Part shown: piece after piece, positions 51,031-60,000 of the stretch
Numbering within the stretch: position 1 is the stretch's first letter
How the letters are laid out: the number at the start of each line of letters is the position of its first letter
NCBI GenBank assembly: GCA_014529385.2
Contig: CM043942.1
Coordinates: forward strand, 4,616,501 to 4,676,500
Direction of reading: 5' to 3'
Source: Adiantum capillus-veneris
Lineage: Eukaryota; Streptophyta; Polypodiopsida; Polypodiales; Pteridaceae
Length of the DNA: 60,000 nt
Translations under genes and position numbers: made by a program
Notes under the pieces: generated by a model
Told to the model about the DNA's origin: nothing
The model's input: only the letters and a program-made list of their open reading frames with translations
Database searches by the model: none

Positions 51031-52546
51031 TGTCACCAGCCAGTGGCAATTCCATTTTTGTTTATTTTCTCTTTCTTTGGGGAATTTCGTTTGTTTTACC
51101 TTTTGGAAACACCTTTCTGGAAATCTAACTGCCCTGCATTGCATAGCCAGTGTGGAACTGTACAGAGAGAGTCTAGGCCTGAGGGCTAAAGAGCACTAAG
51201 GTTGGACAAGGACTATGGTTAGCCAAAGTGGGGTCATTGGCCAGCCAAAGCGGAATCCTTTGCTACATAGGCTACATTTCAGTTCTGGGTGTGGCTGCAG
51301 TGTACAAAGAGGGTCAGATGACCTAGAAGAATGTAACGGCAAAAACTCCTAAATTTTAGGGACTGCTATTTTTGGACGGCAAAACGTCTTCGCGTCATTA
51401 GGTGCAGTTTGACATGGGGATCATTTTGTTACTCTGTGGCCAAGTCAACAGAGGCTGCAGGTGAGATACTTTTAGACCCGAGGGTCTAAAGCGGGAAAAT
51501 GCACAAATGAGTGACACTTGGCACTCTGAGGCCAGTTTACTACTTAAAGAGAAGGCAAAAACGTGATTTTCAGCTGTGAGCTCATTTTTGAGTGCTGTCA
51601 CAGGTGGGAGAGCTTCAATGGAGTGCTGGCTTACCCTCTATGTACAGTGAGGTGCAGGACGTCATGACCTGCACACCTCTCACTGCTCTCTCTCTCTCCT
51701 ATTCTTTATGGTTATGCCCCTCTAGTGGGCTCATCAGATTGACCATGTACAGTCTTGTGGTTTGATGCTCTATTGCTGAGGCAAGAGCCTCTCTGAACAG
51801 GAACACGAGTAGCTAACTGCTACTCCAAAGCAGGGAAACGAGAGGGTGATAACCTCTCAAGTAAACACACAAAAATCAGCACTGTTTTACTGCTGTTTTG
51901 GGACTGTTTTGGGCTCGGAATCATGCCAGAATCAAGGGGCACGTAGTCCAAGGCATTGGGAACAGTGCAGGGACAGTTGACAGCTGAAATTAGGTAAAGA
52001 ACAGGTCCTAACCAGAAAATACAGCGGTCTGAAATTTACTGTTTTGCAGCCGTATGGATGCCAGATGCATTGGGAACAGTGCCCAATTGTCAGAGAACAC
52101 TTCTGGGAAGTGTTGGGGCTCAAAACAAGTGAAAAACCAAAAATTCCAGCGAGCTGTAATTGCTCTTTTTGAGTTGGAATCAGAGGGTTTATGCCAGTGG
52201 AAGTGAGTTCCAGCAGGGGAATTGGTTTCGCGCAAGTTTTGGGGCTGTTATGTTGCTGAAATGTGGCCAAATCAAGTGGTATCTAGTTGGATATAGACAA
52301 AGGATTCCCAGGACTCTACTTTGTCAATTTACCCTCTCAAAGTATAAAGAAATACCGAAAGGGGCGCCTATTTAGGGGCCAATCTAGTGTCTGACTCGCA
52401 TACAGATGCATTCTTGCATCTGTATCCCATTCCCCTCTCTTGTGTCATTATAGCACAGGTAGAATAGACGACTAATAATGGGTGAAAGCTAAATCAAGGT
52501 TTGAAGTAAAGTCTATCGCCCTTTTTGAAGTTAACAGGCCGGTTAC
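51031..52546 (+). repeat. M LTR at the 3' position, inverted (1516 bp)
   Basis: Runs TGTCACCAGCC to GGCCGGTTAC on the plus strand and is the reverse complement of 54491-56018, with about 11 bp net length difference. It abuts a polypurine tract on its inner side, as a 3' LTR should, but is in the wrong orientation. Confidence 0.93.
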
Positions 52547-52556
52547 CCCCCTCTTG
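52547..52556 (-). other. M polypurine tract
   Basis: The minus strand reads CAAGAGGGGG directly inside the left LTR. Confidence 0.65.
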
Positions 52557-53170
52557 AAATCTCAAACATCCTCGTTTGCACCTATGTCGTACATGCTTAC
52601 AGTCAGCACTGGGGTGTCCGGACACCGTGTCGACACATGTACGACACATGTACGACACATACATGCTCACAGTCAACACCTCGTCGACACATGGATTGCC
52701 TGCGTGTGAACCCTGTCCCAATGACATAGTTGAAGCGTCACACTCTGCCATTGCTTTGAGTCCATAACTTTCCAATGACAAAATGGAAGCGTCACATTTT
52801 GCCACTGTCTTTTAGTACACGTTGGATTTAGTAACCTTTCGAGCATACCCAAACCGACAGTTTAAGAATGTAGTTACACATGTACTCTTCAATAGAAATA
52901 ATTGCTGTACCCTTGACAAACTGACAAGAAATACTCACTTCTATAGCACTAAACAAACTTTTGGACATTCCATAAGAGCAATTGCCAAACGGACAATCTG
53001 TACAGCTCTAATATTCATGTAACATGCACTTCATTTGAGCTCACTATAATTAACATGTACATCATTTCTTTCAGAAGCCATTGTCACACTGACAATCCAT
53101 GTAGCTCTGAATCTCAAGGGGTCAAGGTAGGTTGCAAACCAAGGTTTTAAGTTCCCATACTTTTAGTGAC
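52557..53170 (-). other. M 3' non-coding segment
   Basis: No gene. It holds a short tandem run of ACGACACATGT units (52631-52662) and a two-copy repeat near 52717 and 52772 (AATGACATAGTTGAAGCGTC and AATGACAAAATGGAAGCGTC). Confidence 0.75.
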
Positions 53171-53560
53171 TCTGCAAGTTCACTTTTTTCCATCCATTTG
53201 ACATCCACAGGTGAATAGCTTTTGAACTTTACCAAACAGCACATTGCAACCTTGCCTTTTCTTTTCTTTCTTTATGTGCCAAAATTTGTTGTGGGACCAA
53301 GATCTCGTCAAGTTCCTTGACTTCCGGCTGATCTTCAGTTGGCATATCTTCTGGCACATCACCCACATAGGGTCTGAGAAGACTCACGTGAAACGCATTC
53401 TGAATCTTCCAACTCTCAGGCATCTTTCGGGCTCTGTTTTGCGTGCCAGTCGCACCAATTCGTAGCCTTTGATCTTCTGCATCAGTAGGACTACTTGCCC
53501 TTTGATTTACACGAGATTTCTCGCAAGAAATCTTGTTAAATCATCCTGTACCTGTTTTGA
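53171..53560 (-). pseudogene. M integrase C-terminus and chromodomain remnant
   Basis: Minus strand: SWKIQNAFHVSLLRPYVGDV (integrase C-terminal block, near 53415), an acidic linker (EDQPEVKELDEIL), QQILAHKERK, and in a shifted frame a chromodomain core (CLVKFKSYSPVDVKWME, near 53200). It is joined almost directly to gag upstream. Confidence 0.82.
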
Positions 53561-53572
53561 ATTATCCTTTAG

Positions 53573-54282
53573 CTAATTCGGTACCTGTATGAAATCATTC
53601 CAAGTGGAAGTCTGTCCTTGTAACGACAGTGTATTCCACCACTGACTTGCATTTTTTTCCAGAAAAGTGGCAGCTTTCCTGACTTTAAATGCTTCTTCCA
53701 ACAAATGCTTTGTCAAACTGTTCGAGGAAAGCGAAAACCTTTGTCCTCTCATCAAAGCCATTGAATGTGTCAATGGACTCATTGATCATCTTTTTTATAT
53801 GGCTTTAGCTTATCCATTGACTCCAAATTGTCAAAAGAGACAGTTTGCATAATGGGTACACCTGTGGGAGCCATCTGTACTCCCTGGCCAGTAACATGTT
53901 GATGTCCAGGTGCCATATTCACTGATGGGATTGAAAAACCAGCCATACCCAAGTTGCCTTGTGACACCCCAAACTGACCTTGTGTGCCCTGAAATCCTGG
54001 GTGCAAACCAATGTTTGCATACATGGGGTTGGGTACCATGCCTTGCATACCCCTAAACACTGTTCCTGGCATGCAAAAACTACCTTGAACTTGATGTGCT
54101 ATTGATGAAGATTGTATGAACTCCATAAATCTTGGATTCTCCATCAATTGCTTGAACATGGTCACAACAGTAACAACCTGCAAAGCTTTCTCTGCTTGGC
54201 CTGAACTCTCGCCAATTTCATGTGCAGTTGGAATAGGCTGTCTATCCTCTGAAGAGGAACCCTCTTCCTTGTTGCCATCCAT
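53573..54282 (-). pseudogene. M gag, partial
   Basis: Starts MDGNKEEGSSSEDRQPIPTA at 54282. It has a Gly/Met/Gln-rich region (MQGMVPNPMYANIGLHPGFQ) and, after a frameshift near 53780, the Gag core start (VRKAATFLEKNASQWWNTLS). It ends near 53573 without a zinc knuckle. Confidence 0.82.
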
Positions 54283-54490
54283 CCTGTAAATCCAAAGAAA
54301 GACTCGTAGCCTTTCTCACCTGTATCCAAAGAAAGACTCTCGTAGCCTTTCTCAACTGTAAATCCACTCGATCTACTTTCAAACTCTCCGTGTTTTCAAA
54401 GGTCATCCCAAACTCTCTCTGTCTTTAACCCAAAACTGACCAAGGCTCACTTTTTGAGGAAAAAGTGATTTAATCCCGTTGATGGAACCA
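54283..54490 (-). other. M leader and probable primer-binding site
   Basis: The minus strand after the 5' LTR reads TGGTTCCATCAACGGG (54475-54490). Its position and the TGG start fit a PBS; I cannot assign the tRNA. The leader has a short direct repeat (AGAAAGGCTACGAGTCTTTC-like units near 54300 and 54330). Confidence 0.55.
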
Positions 54491-56018
54491 TGTAACCGGC
54501 CTGTTAACTTCAAAAAGGGCGGTAGACTTTACTTCAAACCTTGATTTAGCTTTCACCCATTATTAGTCGTCTATTCTACCTGTGCTATAATGACACAAGA
54601 GAGGGGAATGGGATAGAGATGCTAGAATGCATCTGTATGCGAGTCAGATACTAGATTGACCCCTAAATAGGCGCCCCTTTCGGTATTTCTTTATACTTTG
54701 AGAGGGTAAATTTACAAAGTAGAGTTCTGGGAATCCTTTGTCTATATCCAACTAGATACCACTTGATTTGGCCAAATTTCAGCAGCATAACAACCTCAAA
54801 ACTTGCACGAAACCAATTCCCCTGCTGGAACTCACTTCCACTGGCATAAACCCTCTGATTCCAACTCAAAAAGAGCAATTATAGCTCGCTGGAATTTCTG
54901 GTTTTTCACTTGTTTTGAGCCCCAACACTTCCCAGAAGTGTTCTCTGACAATTGGGCACTGTTCCCAATGCATCTGGCATCCATACGGCTGCAAAACAGT
55001 AAATTTCAGACCGCTGTATTTTCTGGTTAGGACCTGTTTTTTACCTAATTTCAGCTGTCAACTGTCCCTGCACTGTTCCCAATGCCTTGGACTACGTGTC
55101 CCTTGATTCTGGCATGATTCTGAGCCCAAAACAGTCCCAAAACAGCCCAAAATCAGCAATAAAACAGTGCTGATTTTTGTGTGTTTACTTGAGAGGTTAT
55201 CACCCTTTCGTTTCCCTGCTTTGGAGTAGCAGTTAGCTACTCGTGTTCCTGTTTAGAGAGGCTCTTGCCTCAACAATAGAGCATCAAACCACAAGACTGT
55301 ACATGGTCAATCTGATGAGCCGACTAGAGGGGCATAACCATAAAGAATAGGGGAGAGAGAGAGCAGTGAGAGGTGTGCAGGTCATGACATCCTGCATCTC
55401 ACTGTACATAGAGGGTAAGCCAGCACTCCATTGAAGCTCTCCCACTTGTGACGACACTAAAAAACGAGCTCACAGCTGAAAATCACGTTTTTGCCTTCTC
55501 TTTAAGTAATAAACTGGCCTCAGAGTGCCAAGTGTCACTCATTTGTGCATTTTCCCGCTTTAGACCCTCGGGTCTAAAAATATCTCACCTGCAGTCTCTG
55601 TTGACTTGGCCACAGAGTAACAAAATGATCCCCATGTCAAAGTGCACCTAATGACGCGAAGATGTTTTGCCGTCCAAAAATAGCAGTCCCTAAAATTTAG
55701 GAGTTTTTGCCGTTACATTCTTCTAGGTCATCTGACCCTCTTTGTACACTGTAGCCACACCCAGAACTGAAATGTAGCCTATGTAGCAAAGGATTCAGCT
55801 TTGGCTGGCCAATGACCCCACTTTGGCTAACCATAGTCCTTGTCGAACCTTAGTGCTCTTTAGCCCTCAGGCCTGGACTCTCTCTGAACAGTTCCACACT
55901 GGCTATGCAATGCAGGGCAGTTAGATTTCCATAGGGGTGTTTCCAAAAGGTAAAACAAACGAAATTCCCCAAAGAAAGAGAAAATAAACAAAAATGGAAT
56001 TGCCACTGGCTGGTGACA
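54491..56018 (-). repeat. M 5' LTR (1528 bp)
   Basis: On the minus strand it starts TGTCACCAGCC and ends GGCCGGTTACA. It is flanked outside by the TSD and inside by the PBS-like site. Confidence 0.92.
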
Positions 56019-56023
56019 TGCAC

Positions 56024-56133
56024 GGCCTGCGCACAGGCTCACAAGGGTGTCATAACACTTCCTAGGCTAACCCGAACCCTAGCTGTAGGAACAGCTTGTC
56101 CACGTACACATAGGGTTAGATATGCACGTGATA
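56024..56133 (-). repeat. G4 solo LTR, part 2
   Basis: Completes the LTR interrupted at 51030; it ends ATGCACGTGATA (family end GTGCACGTGACA). Confidence 0.87.
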
Positions 56134-56679
56134 GATTCCTAAGTGAATGAAGCTTTTCTACAATGCCAATGTATTGTGGATTTGGAGAAATCCGGTGGGT
56201 TACGCTTCATACATTACTGCATCCGTATTACCCCCAAGTTCCAACTACAAAACCATGTTCTTTGCTGAAAGAGGAAACCGTACTTAGTCTTATATGCTTG
56301 AGCCTATCCCCTTGTCAGTGATACGCACTATCGCAGCCATTTGGCTTAGCTCCCACTCCCTTTGATGCGACACTTGGCGTTGGGGCAATGGAGAAGAGTC
56401 AAATCGAGTGTACACATTATGCTCACTTCAAGTTCGAGAGTCTGAGTACCACACACTACTAGAGTGCTGAGCTTTTGGTCACATCCGAACTTTTCCCTCA
56501 CATTTTCAGTCATGATTTAGATCTACACACTTTCCTCTCCCAGCCACAGTGTGGGCTCTCCATTGCGACTCTCATCACCACGATTTTGGAGCATCGAGAA
56601 TCACTCATTAGCCACACACATACTACATTACATGTAACTTTGGTCCCATAGGTCATATTTGACCTCCGAGGACGATAAT

Positions 56680-56763
<84 letters not shown>

Positions 56764-57280
56764 TGTGTGTGGTGCGCACGCATTTTCGCATCTCTTTTCT
56801 CTACTGCTCACTTTGACATGGCTTACAAATAATCTTTTTGGAGGTGCTTAGATAATGTTAGTCACCTTTTATTGCTTCTACATTGAATTTAAGACAATAC
56901 ATGAAAAGGTAATGTGAAATACAATTCACAAAGAATGTTTACTGAAATGGAAGGATTTGTTGAGGAGTGCTCAAAATGGAAAAAAATTAAGGGTTGTGTT
57001 GAGAAGAGCTCAACTTGGATTCTTCACATTCTAGAACCTATAAATAAAGTTTTCGAGGATAAACCATTGCTTAAAAGGGAGGAGTGGTGATAATAAGTGA
57101 GGACACACTAGGAGGATAGAGTTTCTAGAGGAGAGACAACAGATAGGACTTCCAATAATAAGTGAGGACACACTAGGAGGGTAGAGCATTCAAAGCAAAG
57201 AAAACAGAGAGTGCTGCAGGAGGGACATGAGGTATTGCCAGGATCTAGGAGGTTAGAGGCTGAGAGTAGGAGAGAAGTTG
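56134..57280. other. Unclassified sequence
   Basis: No gene recognised. It holds a CT then GT compound microsatellite (56684-56771) and a ~33-bp direct repeat (AATAATAAGTGAGGACACAC near 57090 and 57155). Confidence 0.6.
56684..56771 (+). repeat. Compound CT/GT microsatellite
   Basis: About 31 CT units followed by about 13 GT units. Confidence 0.97.
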
Positions 57281-57660
57281 TTATGTGCAGTGGAAGTGCA
57301 TACTCGAGGTTCCTTTTACTTCATGAGAGAGAGGTGTAAAAGACTAGAGAGACAAGAGAAAATGATACTGTGTGAGAAGGTTCTGCTCGTGATAGAGAGA
57401 GAAGAAGACTAACACCGGATGGGGTCCCGAACCCAAGGACCCCCCTTCTCTATTGCTAGACAGTGCTCAGTGCATACTCAAGGTTCCTTTTCCTTCATGA
57501 GATAGATGTGCAAAAGACTAGAGAGAGGAGAGAAAATGATACTGTGAGTGAAGGTTCTGCGAATGAAAGACAAGATGAGTGGTCAATGCGTACTCAAGGC
57601 TCCTTTTACTTCATGAGAGAGATGTGCAAAAGACTAGAGAGTCGAGAGAAAATGATTCTG
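57281..57660 (+). repeat. Triplicated ~95-bp module
   Basis: Three imperfect copies beginning GTGCATACTCGAGG (about 57296), GTGCATACTCAAGG (about 57472) and ATGCGTACTCAAGG (about 57588), each followed by TTCCTTTTACTTCATGAGA and AAAAGACTAGAGAG. The start (GTGCAGTGGAAGTG) resembles the end of a G-type LTR. Confidence 0.8.
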
Positions 57661-58182
57661 TGTCTCTTCCTTGGCATGACACAGTCGTAGAAAGAGCACA
57701 AGAAGGATTGAGCATTAAGCATCGGCATTTCATTGTGATTTACCACAGTTGATTGATTTAGATCAGAAACACAAGATTTGATCTCATTGTTTGCGTGTGT
57801 GTGGTGAACGGTTTGGCACTCCGTCTATTTGTTCATCTACATTGCATGCACAGTCTTTGAGGAAGACTACTTTTTCTCCACTCACTTTACATGGAATGGG
57901 TATGTTCATGTTTTTGTGTTGGAAGTGGTTTCGGGAATTTTTAGCCTCGAAGATTCTTGAAGAAGATAGATGCATGACTCTAGACGAAGTGGAAGCATTG
58001 AAGATGACTTTGTGTCGCTTTCGGCGCGGCCCAGAGAAGAAGGCATTGCAGACTTTTATGAAGTTCAAGTATCGCATGACCCACGCATCAGAGTGGGCCG
58101 GCGAGGAGTCCTTTCCAGGATTCCAAACCCTGTTGGCGATTTCCCTCGACGCCATACAATTCGGTACCAATACCTCACTTTG
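57661..58182 (+). pseudogene. G5 C-terminal region (G family)
   Basis: Plus-strand copy of the G-family C-terminus: LPWHDTVVERA-like start, stops near 57750, then an open stretch with CGERFGTPSICSSTLHAQS, LHGMGMFMFLCWKW, LCRFRRGPEKKALQTF and SEWAGEESFPGF to a stop that again directly abuts the PPT. The protein-level similarity to G2 and G3 over 130 residues supports this being a real coding region. Confidence 0.82.
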
Positions 58183-58194
58183 AAAAGGAGGGGA
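58183..58194 (+). other. G5 polypurine tract
   Basis: AAAAGGAGGGGA before the LTR, identical to G2. Confidence 0.87.
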
Positions 58195-59388
58195 TGTCAC
58201 GTGACACATCCAACCCTATGTGTCCGTGGACAAGCTACAGCAAACCAGGGTTCAGTTCAGTCAAGTCAGTCTAGATAGGAAGTGATCTGGCATTTTTGTG
58301 AGTCTGTTCGCAGACCGTGCATGTCTAGACACTTAGATTAGATGCATATCCTCTGGTTGCACACATCATGCTCATCAACATTACCATGAGAATCCATCAA
58401 GAGCATTTTCTAGTGCAGAGAACCTATTTTCCCTATTTTTGACATTTTTCACTTGTTATTTTTAAGTGACTTTTGTTGGAAACTAGGTACGGCAATTTTG
58501 CTAAGTTTGTATATAAAAGAACCTAGCGCTAGCACTTTCTGGCAGAAGAGGCAGCAAGAGTACTTGCTCACAGGCAACTTCTTAGCAGGACCCCAAGATT
58601 CTCTAGCGTTTTTGCATCACTGCAGATAAGCTAGCCTTTTTGGACAAGAACCCAGATTAGCCAGCGTTTTTGCATTTGCATCAGCCTGGCGACAACAAAG
58701 GACAGATCAGCACTAGCGTTAGTAATTTGCACCGACAGATCCACAACGTGTTTGCAGCAGGATCCATTTTCAGCCCTAGCGTTCTTGGTTTGCAGATCAA
58801 CCTCAGCGTTTTTGCAGATCTTCGCGACGAAATCAGCCCTAGACTCAGCGTTTTCAGTTTTCAGCAGTCAGTACCCGCAGTAGAACCCCCGAGCCTCGTA
58901 GATCTCACCTTCCCGCAGCAGATCCTCGCTGCACGGTCCGATCCAGTGTTGTTTATAGTTTCAGCCCGGAAACGCAGATTTCAGCATCTTCGTTTTCAGC
59001 ACGTGGTCGTCACATCGTCGCCATTGACATCATGACCGACATAGAGTCAGAATTCAGCAGATAAAGATTTGCAGATTTCAGCCATTAGCATTTTCAGATT
59101 TCAGCCCGTCTCGTCGTCATCCTCATCGTCGTCGACATCGTCGGCGAGTCCAAGCATTGTAGAGATTTGTGCAATCATAAGTAGACCGCTCTCGCCATAG
59201 AGAGTGGGGTCTTCGGAGGAGGGTTTGACAACATTCTGGTGTCGTATTCTTCTCTCTCTATCTCTCAGTCTCAACACCTTCTCACTAAAGGAACGGAAGG
59301 CTCTCTCTTCCGTAAGTAAAAGGAACCGTTGAGCACAGTTCGGGGAACTCATCTTGAGCCAAGTTCAACATTCACTTCCGCTGCACCT
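58195..59388 (+). repeat. G5 3' LTR
   Basis: 1194 bp, TGTCACGTGACACATCC to CTTCCGCTGCACCT; it lacks the final AACA. TATA-like TATATAAAAG at 58510, then six AGCGTTTT-type motifs (58600-58860) downstream of it. Confidence 0.9.
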
Positions 59389-59926
59389 TGAAGCAGGTGT
59401 TGATGGAGGCTTTAGGGCTGAAAACGCTGACCTGCTAGTGCAAAAATGCCAAGAATTTGGGGTTGTTGCTGTGGAGTAAGAACCCAGCACTGGGGCTGGG
59501 TTATGCTCTGAGGGAGTTGTAAGCCCGTGGGGGTACTGACTTATGGTTCTAGTGGTGACCTTTGGGTCACCTTGATATGGAATGCAAGTGAGGTAGGGCA
59601 AAGCCACTAAAAAACTCCACGACTTGGCTAAATGTTACTTAAGAGTAAGTTTAATAAACCTTTGATAAGAGGTGCTTCATATGTAGATACTACCTAGGCT
59701 TAGGTATTGATGCTAGACTATGCCAACACTCCCCAATGCCTACACCTAGCAGACATTGGATGTGCTCATGTGCAATCGGAGGGTATGCAACTAATCTAAA
59801 GTGCTGGGCATGCATGTCGTGCATGCAGGCTCACAAGGGTGCCATAACACTTCCTAGGCTGTTCTAAACTGTAGAAGTAGGAGTTAGCTTGTCTACATGT
59901 GCATAGGGTTAGATGTGCACGTGACG
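59389..59926 (-). repeat. G6 partial LTR (G family)
   Basis: On the plus strand it ends GATGTGCACGTGACG and shares the G1/G4-type tail (TCGGAGGGTATGCAACTAAT, CTCACAAGGGTGCCATAACA). The left part, 59440-59700, is diverged or contains other sequence. Confidence 0.72.
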
Positions 59927-60000
59927 GAAACAAAGAAGAGGAGAAGGTAGTTAGATAGGTTTGGTGATTGGCTTTTGTACATTATGTTTTGAAGCTGTGC
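59927..60000. other. Unclassified window end
   Basis: Nothing recognised in this short stretch. Confidence 0.6.

Larger units (their letters stand above)
51031..56018 (-). mobile_element. M, internally deleted chromovirus with inverted LTRs
   Basis: 4988-bp insertion flanked by a 5-bp TSD (tgcac). Minus-strand order: 5' LTR (54491-56018, TGTCACC to GGTTACA), probable PBS beginning TGGTTCC, gag, a jump to integrase C-terminus/chromodomain, a 3' non-coding segment, a PPT (AAGAGGGGG), then the second LTR. That second LTR is the reverse complement of the first, so the whole element is a palindrome with a 1.9-kb centre. Protease, RT, RNase H and integrase core are absent. Confidence 0.88.

Noticed and set aside
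51031-56018. M as a DNA transposon with long terminal inverted repeats
   Set aside because: The PBS-like site, PPT, gag and chromodomain remnants and 5-bp TSD point to an LTR retrotransposon.

Overview
The window is repeat-dominated nuclear DNA from a land plant. The evidence is LTR retrotransposons of the Ty1/copia and Ty3/gypsy (chromovirus-type) superfamilies, primer-binding sites complementary to plant initiator-methionine tRNA (TGGTATCAGAGC or one-base variants) in seven units, a LINE relic, TTTAGGG-like telomeric motifs, and long GA/CT microsatellites. I cannot name the species. The density of nested elements suggests a large genome (a fern or other large plant genome is possible), but that is inference. 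I see no convincing host gene, tRNA, rRNA or CRISPR array.

Layout. 1-8042: the 3' half of a decayed gypsy element (K'), split by an intact copia element (Copia-1, 892-6069, minus strand, 5-bp target duplication ctaac). 8043-12098: a copia gag remnant joined to a gypsy-type protease in one ORF, followed by a C-rich minisatellite. 12099-13865: a near-perfect palindrome with 796-bp arms. 13866-16514: SINE-like site, tandem duplication and LINE reverse-transcriptase relic. 16515-35217: a pile-up of one LTR family, called G here (copies G1, G2, G3). Copia-2 lies in G1, element J and element H (29005-33423, TSD cttgc) lie in G3, and G2 lies in J. 35218-49958: an H-type 3' LTR (H') that hosts two later insertions, gypsy element K (35293-44081, TSD cactc, uninterrupted 1593-codon polyprotein) and gypsy element L (44131-49603, TSD cctac, defective). 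49959-56133: a solo G LTR (G4) hosting element M (51031-56018, TSD tgcac), whose two 1.5-kb LTRs are in inverted orientation. 56134-60000: unclassified sequence with CT/GT microsatellites, then further G-family pieces (G5, G6).

How the parts relate. K and Copia-1 look able to supply all retrotransposition enzymes. G, H and M lack reverse transcriptase and so would depend on other elements. G encodes Gag, a protease and a C-terminal region that looks like a decayed integrase zinc finger plus a chromodomain. H encodes Gag, protease and an acidic tail. Each LTR family carries its own short-period internal repeat array. The observations most worth following up are the inverted-LTR element M, the 796-bp-arm palindrome, and the recurring RT-less G and H families.
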